Below the pieces are notes generated by a model. It was not told the origin of the DNA and searched no databases. It worked only from the letters and a program-made list of their open reading frames with translations. The translations under genes were made by a program, and so were the position numbers. DNA of 64,000 nt from Planctomycetia bacterium (GTDB taxonomy: Bacteria > Planctomycetota > Planctomycetia > Pirellulales > JACPPG01). Shown here in pieces: positions 1 through 8,735 of this stretch. The DNA lies in assembly GCA_016191115.1 (NCBI GenBank), contig JACPPG010000067.1:1-64000 (forward strand), read 5' to 3'. Position 1 is the first letter of the stretch. Each line of letters starts with the position of its first letter.

Positions 1-34
1 GCAAGGACAGCGTCGAATTGATACGCTCGGCCAT
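1..34 (-). CDS. start of a gene running off the left edge (partial)
   Basis: A minus-strand ATG at 34 opens a frame (MAERINSTLSL) that continues past the window edge. An AGGAG sits about nine bases upstream of this ATG, which is good ribosome-site spacing. It is divergent from the integrase operon. Only eleven residues are visible, so no function can be given; the context suggests a gene of the same integrative element. Confidence 0.35.
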   Translation of the reverse strand, partial: MAERINSTLSL

Positions 35-289
35 GGTGGCGTACTCCTGGGGAATTGGCTTTGTGACTAAACCAAATTCAAACCCAAGTACGCCGCCTTT
101 TTCAACTCATCTCATCCACAACTTTCGGTTATAGCTCTGCTTGGCGAGCCGGATGAGATTCGGCACCGATATGGTGGCGGTCATTACTGCCTGTTTGACG
201 AGAAGCGCGTCAAGCGTGCTGAGAAGCGAATCGCGTTCAAGCGTCACCATGAAAAACGAGCCAAGGCGGCGGAGCGAAAAGCCCGCGCC

Positions 290-865
290 TTGAACCGAAG
301 ACAGAAGCCTCTCACCGAACGCTACCCCAACTGGCGAGATGCGATCCCGGCGGCGTGCGAGGCAATGTTTTCGCTAAACCGGTACGCGAAATACGAGTCA
401 TGTACCCCTGACCATCGCGACGAAATCTACCGCATCAAGAATGGGCTGATTGAGGCTTTGTACCATCTTGGGGCGGCCGTCCGGGTGCATGAGCATGTCG
501 TGCGTCGCCCCAAGCAGACATGTTTTGACTGCGAGGGGACCGGAACGTCGGTCAGCTACGATGGCGAGCATGAGGAATGTTATCGCTGCGGAGGGACGGG
601 CATTTACCGTGAGGCGTGTGACGATACTTTCGTCGCGTTCCGATTCATGGTGGCGGGGCAAGCGTACTGCTGGCACCAGCCAGAGGAGTGCCTGACTTTT
701 GCCCCCGTACTCACAGAGGAGTCCGAGCAGTGCGCACTAGAGCCAAAGGAAAAGCCCCTCTACATGGATCGACGGAAGTTTGCTGATGCCAAGCGGCTTG
801 TGCGGTTTGTCGTCGAGTCGCGGACATCCAACCGAAGCCCCGACCACATCATCCGTGCCGCATGA
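290..865 (+). CDS. hypothetical protein with two CxxC zinc motifs (DnaJ-like)
   Basis: Unrecognised 191-residue protein. In its middle are two CxxCxGTG-type motifs (CFDCEGTG near residue 79 and CYRCGGTG near residue 97), the spacing seen in the zinc-binding DnaJ central region, so a small zinc fold is likely. The listed start is a TTG. The same frame stays open upstream to about base 76 with protein-like content (LLGEPDEIRHRYGGG, then a Lys/Arg-rich stretch) but has no ATG, GTG or TTG there, so the true start is uncertain or lost. Its stop overlaps the next ATG (ATGA), so it is probably translated with the HTH protein and integrase as element cargo. Confidence 0.6.
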   Translation: MNRRQKPLTERYPNWRDAIPAACEAMFSLNRYAKYESCTPDHRDEIYRIKNGLIEALYHLGAAVRVHEHVVRRPKQTCFDCEGTGTSVSYDGEHEECYRCGGTGIYREACDDTFVAFRFMVAGQAYCWHQPEECLTFAPVLTEESEQCALEPKEKPLYMDRRKFADAKRLVRFVVESRTSNRSPDHIIRAA

Positions 866-1302
866 ACGATTTTAAGCGATGGCTCAGGGATCGGCTCGCC
901 CACGTTGATCGTATCGCGGGCCAGGATGAAGTTGCCGAAAACCAGTACGATGACTTGCGAGGGATCGTATCCGAGGCCGAACGCCGTGCAGCGACGCTCG
1001 GCCTTGTGGAGGCCCTGTCAGCTTGTCAGGCGGTTCATTGTGGGCCGGTTAGTACGGGTATTGTGCGGTCGGTGCTGGGGCAGTGCTTAGCGGCGTGCCC
1101 GCCCGACCCAAAGCCCGATCTCTTGAGTGTGGTCGCCGTGGCGGCCATGCTTGATGTATCCCCCTCGCACGTACGCCGCCTAGTTGATGGCGGCCGGCTG
1201 CCGAAACCGATCAAGGTCGGCAATCTATTACGCTGGTCAACGGTAGAACTTCAAACCTGGATCAATCAGCATGGGCACCGTCTATCGAAAGCAAAGCGTT
1301 AA
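862..1302 (+). CDS. excisionase-like helix-turn-helix protein
   Basis: Small 146-residue DNA-binding protein. The C-terminal half (residues about 88-135) reads LSVVAVAAMLDVSPSHVRRL followed by RLPKPIKVGNLLRWSTVEL, the layout of the MerR/AlpA-like HTH_17 excisionase family: winged helix, then the R-W wing. The N-terminal 85 residues are not recognised. It starts inside the stop of the upstream gene (ATGA overlap) and its last 32 bases overlap the integrase start, so the three genes form one tightly coupled operon. In this position it probably controls excision direction or integrase expression; that role is inferred from family and context. Confidence 0.75.
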   Translation: MNDFKRWLRDRLAHVDRIAGQDEVAENQYDDLRGIVSEAERRAATLGLVEALSACQAVHCGPVSTGIVRSVLGQCLAACPPDPKPDLLSVVAVAAMLDVSPSHVRRLVDGGRLPKPIKVGNLLRWSTVELQTWINQHGHRLSKAKR

Positions 1303-2767
1303 GCCGCTTCCTCCGAACGCTGAAATCGTCACCAGAAATGGGCAGCGGTTCGCCCGTTGGAAGGCCAAGGGCAAGACGCGCACCGCACCGCTCAACGACG
1401 CCGGGAAGGTCATTGTTGAGTCGGGCACATACACGGCCAAGATAAAGCGTAAAGAGTACGCCACGGGCTGCCGCACGGAGGTGGCCGCCCGGAAGGTGCT
1501 CGCCGATCTTGAGAGACGGCATGAGCTAGTCAAGGTCGGGTTGATGTCTCCCGAAGAATCGTCGGCCGCCGATCATCTAGCGACCCCGACACAAACGCAC
1601 CTCGGTGACTACTTGCGGTCCCTTGAAGCCGCGGGAGTCAACGGAGAACACCACAAGAACGTCAAGCGGCATCTAAACCGGATCATTGACGGCTGCGGAT
1701 TCTCCTCTCTATCTGACTTGGAGCGCGTGAAGCTGGTCAACTGGCTCGATGACGAGAACATGGGTGCCCGTACCCGCAACATGCATCTTGCGGCGGCCGT
1801 TGCCTTTTGCAATTGGCTGGCTCACCCAGACCGAAAGCGACTCATGGGCAACCCGTTTGCCAAGGTCACAAAGGCCGATGAGCAGGCCGGGAAGCGCCGC
1901 CAACGTCGGTCGATGACGGAGGATGAACTATCCCGCTTGTTGAAGGCCGCCCAGAAGCGCCCCTTGCTCGATGCGCTAACTATCCGGCGTGGCTCCAACA
2001 AGGGGAAGCTGCTGGCCGACGTGACGGAGACGGAACGCAAGCGGCTTGATCGTTTGGGGCGAGAGCGTGCCCTGATCTACAAGGCACTGGTGCTGACCGG
2101 ACTCCGGCAAAATGAACTCGCAAGCCTGACTGTTGGACAACTGGACCTCGATGCTGGGTTCGCCCAGTTGAACCCCGGCGACGAAAAGAACCGGGAGGGC
2201 AACAAGATCGCTTTGCGCGCCGATCTGGTTGGCGATCTGCGGGCTTGGGTTGCGGGCCGGCTGCCGGAAGACAAGGCTTTCCGGGTTCCCCAAAAGCTGG
2301 TGAAGGTTCTCAACCTCGACTTGAAGGCCGCCGGCATCCCGAAGCGGGACCCCCGTGGCCGGACCCTGGACGTTCACAGCCTCCGGCATTCATTCTCGAC
2401 GCTGCTTAGTGCAGGCGGCGTGGCTCCGCGAGTCGCCCAAGCTGCCATGCGGCATTCGACCATCGACCTGACTATGAACGTGTACACGGACCCGGCGCTA
2501 TTGGCGGTCAAGGATGCCCTCGATGTGCTCCCGGTTCTAAATCTGGACGCACCACTGGACGCACCAAAAACTGCGCATGCCTGCTCAAAGCAGCCTATCC
2601 GTGACAAAATGGCGAACATGAAGAAGGCTTCGATTCGAGACGCCAAAGAGAAGCCATTCAACGCAAAACGCTCACCGCAAAGAGGTTGCAATGAGCGTTT
2701 GAGAATGGAGACGAGCGGGCTCGAACCGCCAACCCCCGGCTTGCAAAGCCGGTGCTCTCCCAATTGA
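1271..2767 (+). CDS. tyrosine-type site-specific recombinase / integrase
   Basis: Integrase of 498 residues. The catalytic domain shows box I Arg in TGLRQNELASL, the HSLRHSF His-x-x-Arg box, the second His in AMRHST and the nucleophile Tyr in MNVYTD. The middle (about residues 110-200) is the SAM-like core-binding domain. The N-terminus is Lys/Arg-rich. The last 20 codons (METSGLEPPTPGLQS onward) are simply the antisense of tRNA-Ala, so the attachment site lies in the tRNA 3' end and the coding region was extended by integration. The partner att site must lie left of the window; no second copy of the tRNA end is seen in bases 1-2700. Confidence 0.93.
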   Translation: MGTVYRKQSVKPLPPNAEIVTRNGQRFARWKAKGKTRTAPLNDAGKVIVESGTYTAKIKRKEYATGCRTEVAARKVLADLERRHELVKVGLMSPEESSAADHLATPTQTHLGDYLRSLEAAGVNGEHHKNVKRHLNRIIDGCGFSSLSDLERVKLVNWLDDENMGARTRNMHLAAAVAFCNWLAHPDRKRLMGNPFAKVTKADEQAGKRRQRRSMTEDELSRLLKAAQKRPLLDALTIRRGSNKGKLLADVTETERKRLDRLGRERALIYKALVLTGLRQNELASLTVGQLDLDAGFAQLNPGDEKNREGNKIALRADLVGDLRAWVAGRLPEDKAFRVPQKLVKVLNLDLKAAGIPKRDPRGRTLDVHSLRHSFSTLLSAGGVAPRVAQAAMRHSTIDLTMNVYTDPALLAVKDALDVLPVLNLDAPLDAPKTAHACSKQPIRDKMANMKKASIRDAKEKPFNAKRSPQRGCNERLRMETSGLEPPTPGLQSRCSPN

Positions 2768-2778
2768 GCTACGTCCCC
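2706..2778 (-). tRNA. tRNA-Ala (anticodon UGC)
   Basis: Read on the minus strand the 73 bases fold as a cloverleaf. The acceptor arms GGGGACG and CGTCTCC pair with one G-U, the anticodon loop is CTTTGCAAG (anticodon TGC), the T loop is GGTTCGAGCC and the discriminator is A. CCA is not encoded. The gene is intact although the integrase coding region overlaps it antisense, as expected when an element integrates at a tRNA 3' end and regenerates it. Confidence 0.96.
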
Positions 2779-2849
2779 GAATTCTTGATGAATGGCCCGC
2801 CGTTCGTCGAGTGCCGCTTGCGCCGATGGCGTTGGCTTACAAGTCGCAG

Positions 2850-2907
2850 GGTGCTCTGCGAGCACCGTCAGTCAGGTCAGCAACGAAGGTGCACGAAGCG
2901 CACCCTA
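2850..2907. repeat. GGTGC...GCACC short hairpin repeat
   Basis: GGTGCTCTGCGAGCACC is a 7-bp hairpin with a 3-base loop, followed by a second GGTGC/GCACC pair. The same hairpin occurs at 6256-6272 and 52101-52117. It lies between the two tRNA genes. Confidence 0.6.
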
Positions 2908-2955
2908 CTAGCTTGCCAGCGCTTCGCAGACGTTGACGGGCAGCCTGTTCAAAAA

Positions 2956-3029
2956 TGGGCGCACCAAGATTCGAACTTGGGACCTCAGCCTTATCAGGGC
3001 TGCGCTCTAACCAACTGAGCTATGCGCCC
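2956..3029 (-). tRNA. tRNA-Ile (anticodon GAU)
   Basis: Minus-strand cloverleaf of 74 bases: acceptor GGGCGCA/TGCGCCC, anticodon loop CTGATAAG (GAT), T loop GTTCGAATC, discriminator A, no encoded CCA. It precedes tRNA-Ala on the same strand, the Ile-Ala order found in many 16S-23S spacers, but no rRNA gene is seen on either side within the window. Confidence 0.96.
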
Positions 3030-3640
3030 TCACGATTGCGGCACTGCATGCGTGCAGCGCCTCACTCTCCATGCCAGCAACGTCATGCATTCGCTGCCGA
3101 CACTTAATCGCTGCCGGCGGTTCACGGTCGTCGACTGCCGTCGCGCAACCACCCCCTCACCCCGGCCCACTCCCGTCTTGGGGAGAGGGAGAATGTGAGC
3201 GAACGAGTTGCCTGGCGAGTTCCCATCCCCACGCCGAGCGATCGTGAACCGGCCGCGAACTGGCTATTCTAGGCTTGCGGCGGAAGCTGTCAAACCGCCT
3301 GAAAACCCCTCGAAGCTCCTGCCACGCTTGCCTTTGCGCGGTCGGGCAACCGCGCCGCGTGGCGTGCCACCGAGGCGCTTCGCCCGCTAGCAACAACGCC
3401 CAGATGCCGCAACGCAAAAAATCGGCACGCCGGGATCATGTTGCCCCATCGTTATGGCCGAAACATTACCGACAGACTACGCGCTGACGGTCAAACTTCG
3501 ATCTCGGCCGCGGCGTAGTACGTGGGGCCCGTAGGAGCGCTGCTGGGCAAGCCAGCAGTGGCACCGTTGCGCCGCGTCTAACCCACTGCCACACCAACAA
3601 CGATAAACGACGCACTTTCGGTAGGAAAGGAAACTGCTCG
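3030..3640. other. gene-free stretch upstream of the redoxin gene
   Basis: No convincing gene. At 3151-3190 is a CCCTCACCCCGGCC...GGGGAGAGGG repeat, also present at 32956-32992 and 45341-45386. The last bases carry a GGAAAGGAAA ribosome site for the gene at 3641. No rRNA sequence is seen. Confidence 0.5.
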
Positions 3641-5551
3641 ATGGCTATCGCCTCCCTTCGCCGCCTTTGCGGAACGCTCGCCGTCTTGGCTACGGCCGCT
3701 GGCACGGTCTACGCCGGGCCCACGGTCGAAGACGCCTTGAAGCTCAAGCCTACCCAGAAGGATGTCGAGTACGTCACGCCCGAAAAGGCCGACATCGAAG
3801 GCTGCACGATCAAGGCCGAGAAGACTGGTGGCCAAACCGGGTGGGTCATTCGCGACAAAGCCGGCCAGGTGCTTCGCCGATTCCTCGACACCAACGCCGA
3901 CAACGTCGTCGATCAATGGAGCTACTTTCTCGACGGGCTCGAGGTCTACCGCGACATCGATTCTGACTTCAACGGCAAGCAGGACCAGCACCGCTGGTTC
4001 AACACGGCCGGTATGCGCTGGGGCGTCGATACGAACGAGGACGGCAAGATCGACTATTGGAAGGCGATCTCGGCCGAGGAAGTCAGTGCCGAGATCGTCG
4101 CCGCCCTGGCCGATCGCGACGCGGCCCGCTTCGCGCGGCTGGTGCTCTCGTCGGAGGAAGTGAAGACGCTGGGGCTGAGCGACGCCCGCGTGAAGGACAT
4201 CGCCACCAAGGCGGCGGGCGCCACCGAGGAATTCCGCAAAGTGGCAACCGGCACGAAGACGCTGACAAGCGCCAGTCGCTGGCTGCAGTTCGGCGGTACA
4301 AGGCCTGGAGTCGTGCCGGTCGGCACCGATGGATCGACGCAGGACCTGACGGTCTTCGAAAACGGCGTAGCCGTCGTGCAGACCGGCGAAAAGACGGCGC
4401 AATTGCAGATCGGCACGATGATCCGCGTCGGCGACGCCTGGCGCTTGATCGGCGCGCCCGGCATCGTGGGTGAGAACGAGGTGCTCGGGTATTTCTTCAC
4501 AGCCCGAAACGCCGAGCGGACGGAAGAAGGGAACGCGACGAATCCAGCCGGCGGCCCACCGCAGCCGTTGCTGTCGAAATTGGACCAGATCGACAAGGAA
4601 CTCGAACAGACGGCCAATCCCCAGCAGCAGGCCAAGCTGACGGCGGACAAGGCAGCGGTCATCGAGCAGATCGTCGAAGCGGTCAACTCGGCGGACGATC
4701 GCGCGCTGTGGACGCGCCAATTAGCCGACATGATCAGCGCGGCGGTTCAGTCGAACGTGTGGCCCGAGGGCGTCGAGAAGCTCAAGACGCTGTACATGAG
4801 TTTGGCGAAGGACCCGGCCGGCGAAGAGTTGGCCGCGTACGTCGAGTTTCGCTATTTGACGGCCGAGTACGGCCGCGCGTTGTCGAGCGGCGCTCCTTTC
4901 GACAAGGTTCAAGCCAATTGGCTGGCAAGCCTGGAGAAGTACGTCCAGGATCGCCCCAAGAGCGCTGACACGGCCGAGGCCATGCTGCAACTGGCGATCG
5001 CCCAGGAGTTCGCCGGGCAGGAGGCCGAGGCCAAGACCTGGTATGGGCAGATTCGCGACCGGTTTAGCGATTCACCCACCGCCAAGAAGGCCGCTGGCGC
5101 GCTCACGCGTCTGGACAGCGTCGGCAAAGTGATCCGCCTCCGGGGCACCAACGTCGCCGACCGCAAGCCGATCGACCTCGCCCAGTTCAAAGACAAAGTT
5201 GTCCTGATCCAGTATTGGGCCACGTGGTGCGAGCCGGCCAAGATCGATCTCGCGCAGATCAAGGAAATGCAGGCCAAGTACGGCAAGGACGGCCTGGCCA
5301 TCCTCGGCGTCAGTCTCGACGCCAAGCCTGAGGACCTGGTCGATTATTTGAAGCAGAACCGACTCCCCTGGCCACAGATCTTCGAGCCGGGCGGACTCGA
5401 CAGCCGGCTGGCCAACGAGATGGGCATCCTTACGCTGCCCACGATGATCCTGGTCGGCAAGGACGGCAGGGTGGTCAACCGCGGCATCCACATCACGGAG
5501 CTGGAGCGCGAGGTGGGCAACCTGCTGAGCACGCCCCAGGCGAAGAAGTAG
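3641..5551 (+). CDS. secreted protein with Asp-rich repeats and C-terminal TlpA-like redoxin domain
   Basis: Exported 636-residue protein. Signal peptide to about residue 26 (LAVLATAAGTVYA). Residues 85-150 contain three Asp-rich calcium-loop-like segments (DTNADNVVDQW, DSDFNGKQDQH, DTNEDGKIDYW). The middle is helical with an Ala/Glu-rich, TPR-like part (about 395-490). Residues 500-630 are a thioredoxin-like TlpA/AhpC domain (VVLIQYWATWCEPAK, GVSLDAKPEDLVDYL, GILTLPTMILVGKDG with the cis-Pro). The usual WCxxC is WCEPA, so the resolving Cys is missing and a normal disulfide exchange is unlikely. It follows a ribosome site GGAAAGG. Similar TlpA-tailed secreted proteins are common in planctomycetes; the substrate is unknown. 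Confidence 0.75.
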   Translation: MAIASLRRLCGTLAVLATAAGTVYAGPTVEDALKLKPTQKDVEYVTPEKADIEGCTIKAEKTGGQTGWVIRDKAGQVLRRFLDTNADNVVDQWSYFLDGLEVYRDIDSDFNGKQDQHRWFNTAGMRWGVDTNEDGKIDYWKAISAEEVSAEIVAALADRDAARFARLVLSSEEVKTLGLSDARVKDIATKAAGATEEFRKVATGTKTLTSASRWLQFGGTRPGVVPVGTDGSTQDLTVFENGVAVVQTGEKTAQLQIGTMIRVGDAWRLIGAPGIVGENEVLGYFFTARNAERTEEGNATNPAGGPPQPLLSKLDQIDKELEQTANPQQQAKLTADKAAVIEQIVEAVNSADDRALWTRQLADMISAAVQSNVWPEGVEKLKTLYMSLAKDPAGEELAAYVEFRYLTAEYGRALSSGAPFDKVQANWLASLEKYVQDRPKSADTAEAMLQLAIAQEFAGQEAEAKTWYGQIRDRFSDSPTAKKAAGALTRLDSVGKVIRLRGTNVADRKPIDLAQFKDKVVLIQYWATWCEPAKIDLAQIKEMQAKYGKDGLAILGVSLDAKPEDLVDYLKQNRLPWPQIFEPGGLDSRLANEMGILTLPTMILVGKDGRVVNRGIHITELEREVGNLLSTPQAKK

Positions 5552-5658
5552 GGACAGGCCAGAGGCGACAGGCCGCGGGCGAGAGGCCGGAGATTAGAAG
5601 CAGGGCTTCCTGAAGCCTGCGGCCTGATACCTGGCGGCTGATGCATTGTAAAATCTGC

Positions 5659-5701
5659 ACGAGCGGCACGCGCGGGCGTAGCTCGCATGCGTGCCGCTCG
5701 T
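5659..5701. repeat. 13-bp inverted repeat downstream of the redoxin gene
   Basis: ACGAGCGGCACGC and GCGTGCCGCTCGT are exact reverse complements separated by 17 bases. It could act as a transcription-end hairpin, though only a short T run (GTTTTG) follows. The rest of 5552-5973 holds nothing recognisable. Confidence 0.5.
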
Positions 5702-5973
5702 CGCGTTTTGTGGCGCGCGATTTTCCGCAACTCGTGCGGCGCACACGGGCTTACGGTGCCTCAGACGGAAAAGCACGGCGCTTTGGCCCTCGTCTGGCAC
5801 GCGACTCGCATGGGCACGCTCGGCCCAAGGCCGCGCAGGAAGCCGGCCCCGCCGCAAGCCAATCCCGCACTTCACCGCGGCTTGCGACGCTTCGCCAGGA
5901 CCGCGCGATTTCGCTCGCGCCGCGATGGCGATTCCCCAGACCCGCAAAACGCCCGCATGGATGTGGAGCCGCG

Positions 5974-6255
5974 ATGATCCTGGAGATTCGTCCTTTTCTG
6001 CCTTTGTGGTGGCTGATCGTCATTCAACCCTTGGGCCTGGCCAGCGCTTGGATGGCGCGGGTCCACGAAGGTTCGCGGCACGAGGCCCACTGCCAGCGAG
6101 CGTTCCTGGTGCTGCTTCTGGCAGTCGGCGTAACGACGTTGGCCGCGGCATTGACCGGCCCCGGATCGTGCCTGGTGTCGGGCACGACGCTGGCAATCAT
6201 GGTGCTAGCGGCAGTGTCCGACTTCGACAAAGGGAAGAAGGCCCTCGCGCGGTAG
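5974..6255 (+). CDS. small membrane protein
   Basis: Hypothetical 93-residue protein with three hydrophobic segments: PFLPLWWLIVIQPLGLASA, FLVLLLAVGVTTLAAAL and a weaker one around LVSGTTLAIMVLAA. It ends in a Lys-rich tail (DFDKGKKALAR). The ATG at 5974 was chosen because GGAG lies five bases upstream; the frame opens much earlier but the extra residues are Arg/Pro-rich and unlike protein. No family recognised. Confidence 0.55.
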   Translation: MILEIRPFLPLWWLIVIQPLGLASAWMARVHEGSRHEAHCQRAFLVLLLAVGVTTLAAALTGPGSCLVSGTTLAIMVLAAVSDFDKGKKALAR

Positions 6256-6272
6256 GGTGCTCCGCGAACACC
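6256..6272. repeat. GGTGC hairpin repeat copy
   Basis: GGTGCTCCGCGAACACC, a variant of the hairpins at 2850 and 52101, starting right after the stop of the small membrane protein gene. Bases 6273-6644 contain further GGTGC/GCACC pieces but no gene I can support. Confidence 0.45.
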
Positions 6273-6644
6273 GGCCGCGACGCCTTGGTGCACGCAGTGC
6301 GCCATACGACTACCAGAGGGCAGCCGGTGCGCACAGCGCACCCTGCGTGCCAGCAGCGCCTGCGCGGCGGCAGAACCGCCAAAGTCGGCAAAATCGAAAA
6401 AAAGCTTCCCTTCGGTACAGCTTCAGGCCGACATCTATAGTCAGGCAAGAGATCGTGCATGAGGTTGCGCGGGGGGTTCGACCGCACCTTCAAACGCTCC
6501 TGACTTTCAGGGCGCTAGTGGCCCTCCCCCTGCTTGGCTGCATCTTGCGTGTACCGATCTCGATTGCTTCGTGCGCGTGTCCGACCCGTACGGCACTCGC
6601 CCACGATCCTCACACGCAGTCGATCGAAAAGGGAGGGACGGAGC

Positions 6645-7652
6645 ATGCGACGCATCTTCTTCGCTGTGGCGACGGCTCTGGTCGCCGGCGTCTGTCCGGC
6701 CGTCGCCAGCGCGGACAGCAATCAAGAGTTCTCGCAGGGAATCGCCCAGGCGCTGCGCGACAGTGGCCGCCTGGTCGACTACAACATCGGGGTGACCAGC
6801 AATAAGGGCGTCGTGTCCTTGAAGGGTCGCGTCGCCAGCAAGGAGCAGTTGCAGGAGGCCATGCAGATGGCCTCGTCCATGCCGGGCGTATCGAAAGTGG
6901 TCAACCGTTTGCAGGTCAAGCCGACGGCGCCCGCCAGGCAGCGATTGAGCAAGACGGAGCAGGCGGCGGCGAACCTGGCCGCGGACGCGCAGCGCGCCGC
7001 GGAAGAGGCCATGACCTCGATGCGCACCACGATGTTTGCCGATCCTTCGGTGCCGGCCGCGTCGAGCAACCAGGCCGCGCTGGCGGCGAAGCTTCGCGCC
7101 AGCCAGGCATCGATCGCGGCCAGCCAACAAGCCGCGTCTGGAAACGCTTTCGCAGTGCGTCAAGTGTCGCAAAACGTGCCACGTTCGTTCACGCCGGCCG
7201 ACAGCACGCAATTGACGGCGCCACAGGCTCCGGCGCCACCCATCGGTCCGCGCCTCGCGATGGCGCCTGTCGCGGCGGCAGCCGGACTGGCCGCGGGCGC
7301 GATGGGAGCGGATTGCCCGCCGGGCGGCGGTGGCTACGGTGGACCGGGCTACGGTGGTCCAGGCTATGGCCCCGGCGGCGGTGGACGAGGCGGTCCGCTG
7401 CCGATGGCGGTGCCCGGCGTCGGCGGCGGGGTCGCGCCCACCAGCTACGATCAGCCGTACATGCCGAACTATGCGTGGCCGAGCTACGCGGCCTACCCGA
7501 ACTACGGCGCCGTGACATATCCGCGACAGTATTCGCCCACGGCCTGGCCGTACATTGGTCCGTTCTATCCCTATCCGCAGGTGCCGCTCGGCTGGCGGAA
7601 AGTAACGCTGGAGTGGGACGACGGCTGGTGGATGCTGAACTTCAAGGACTAG
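6645..7652 (+). CDS. BON-domain envelope protein with Gly/Tyr-rich tail
   Basis: 335-residue exported protein. The ATG at 6645 starts a clean signal peptide (MRRIFFAVATALVAG to VASADS) and has GGGAGGGACGG upstream; an earlier in-frame start would add 37 Arg-rich residues. Residues about 25-90 form a BON domain (IGVTSNKGVVSLKGRVASK, MASSMPGVSKVVNRLQV), which is a lipid- or envelope-associated fold. An Ala/Gln-rich linker follows, then a GYGGPGYGGPGYGPGGGG stretch and a Tyr/Pro-rich end closing on YPQVPLGWRKVTLEWDDGWW, an ending I associate with planctomycete BON proteins. Function beyond envelope maintenance is unknown. An intrinsic terminator follows at 7799. Confidence 0.75.
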   Translation: MRRIFFAVATALVAGVCPAVASADSNQEFSQGIAQALRDSGRLVDYNIGVTSNKGVVSLKGRVASKEQLQEAMQMASSMPGVSKVVNRLQVKPTAPARQRLSKTEQAAANLAADAQRAAEEAMTSMRTTMFADPSVPAASSNQAALAAKLRASQASIAASQQAASGNAFAVRQVSQNVPRSFTPADSTQLTAPQAPAPPIGPRLAMAPVAAAAGLAAGAMGADCPPGGGGYGGPGYGGPGYGPGGGGRGGPLPMAVPGVGGGVAPTSYDQPYMPNYAWPSYAAYPNYGAVTYPRQYSPTAWPYIGPFYPYPQVPLGWRKVTLEWDDGWWMLNFKD

Positions 7653-7683
7653 AGAGAGCCCACCTTCGGGAGGGCGCGCTGTC

Positions 7684-7755
7684 GGGAGGGCGAGGCTCCG
7701 GCCGAGCCGCGGTGCAAACCGACGACGCGCGGCTCAGCAGGAGCTTCGCCCTCCC
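7684..7755. repeat. long imperfect inverted repeat (GGGAGGGCGAGGCTCC type)
   Basis: Arms 7684-7711 and 7728-7755 (GGGAGGGCGAGGCTCC... and ...GGAGCTTCGCCCTCCC) pair over about 28 bases with few mismatches. A related element lies at 18102-18171 upstream of another gene, so this is a dispersed repeat family. Confidence 0.6.
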
Positions 7756-7798
7756 AAGCGCACGAAGTTCTCGCAGACGTCGCGAACGGATTCGCGAG

Positions 7799-7824
7799 CC
7801 CGGGGATCACCCTGGGTTTTTTTT
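7799..7824 (+). terminator. rho-independent terminator after the BON gene
   Basis: CCCGGGG-ATCA-CCCTGGG forms a 7-bp stem with one G-U and a 4-base loop, followed directly by eight T residues. It lies 147 bases past the stop codon at 7652. The rest of 7653-8051 shows no gene. Confidence 0.8.
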
Positions 7825-8051
7825 CGCGCCTGCGCGCGGAGCTGGCACGCTCTCAGGGCACCAGCCGTGCCGATTTTCCCCCCGGACCCGAAAAACCCGC
7901 AAGTTCGATACAGTTTGACACGATAAACACCAAAGCACGTCGAAGCGATCGCGCGCCGATTGCCGCGCTCGCTCGAGTGCCCAGGCGCGAGGGAACGCGA
8001 ATGCACGCGAGTGCGCGCCGCCGCAGCAGTTCCGAGGGGGGAAATAGTCTC

Positions 8052-8627
8052 ATGTCCAACGCACAGTTGAAGTCTCTGTTGCTTGTGCTGGCCTCGCTGC
8101 CCTTGGCGGCTTCGATGGGCTGCATGTTTCCCCTGAACACCGAGTTCGGGCCCATCATCAAGGTGCCATGGCCCGTGCCCGTCAGTCCGTATTTCCAGAA
8201 GCGTCACGAGGACAAGTTCTGGGTGAACGAGCGCTATGCGCGCGTGCCGATCTTGGGGCCGATCACCTCCGGCGGGGCGCCCAAGGCCCTCGATCCGCCC
8301 AGCCCCGACGAAGTGATGCGGGCGATGGAGAAGGTCCATCCCGTGGCGGGCAACGTGCCGCTACTGTACGAGAAGCTTCGCAACAACGTGCGGATGACGG
8401 TCGAGCCGATCGCGGACTACGTCGATCCGCCGCGCGTCTATCCGCTGATCGGGCCGGCGCAATTGCACCACGCCCATTACAAATGCACGGTCTACTATAC
8501 CGACATCACGCACGACGGCTGGCCGCTGCCGCGCACGACCGTCGACGAGGATGCTCGGGAAGTCATCTATATCGACCACAACCACTTTCACATGGTCGGC
8601 AATGTCGATGCTGACATGATTCCGTAG
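8052..8627 (+). CDS. lipoprotein-like hypothetical protein
   Basis: 191-residue protein. The start at 8052 is preceded by AGGGGGG and begins a signal sequence (LKSLLLVLASLPLAASMGCM) in which Cys follows Ala-Ser-Met-Gly, close to a lipobox. The remainder is soluble, with PPRVYPLIGPAQLHHAHYK and a His-rich end (IDHNHFHMVGNVDADMIP). I know of no function; similar proteins appear to be planctomycete-specific. It is separated from the BON gene by the terminator, so it probably has its own promoter. Confidence 0.6.
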   Translation: MSNAQLKSLLLVLASLPLAASMGCMFPLNTEFGPIIKVPWPVPVSPYFQKRHEDKFWVNERYARVPILGPITSGGAPKALDPPSPDEVMRAMEKVHPVAGNVPLLYEKLRNNVRMTVEPIADYVDPPRVYPLIGPAQLHHAHYKCTVYYTDITHDGWPLPRTTVDEDAREVIYIDHNHFHMVGNVDADMIP

Positions 8628-8735
8628 CCGCTTCCGAAACGCGCGTGCGCCGGAACTGTTAGCGAAGAGTCGACCGCGGATTTGGACCAAGGCGCATCGC
8701 CCGAGGCAATCGGCCCATGCCGCAACAGGGCAGCC

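Noticed and set aside
2752..3018. Open frame ending in a tRNA-like peptide (APRFELGTS type)
   Set aside because: It is the antisense of the two tRNA genes and the repeat between them, not a gene.
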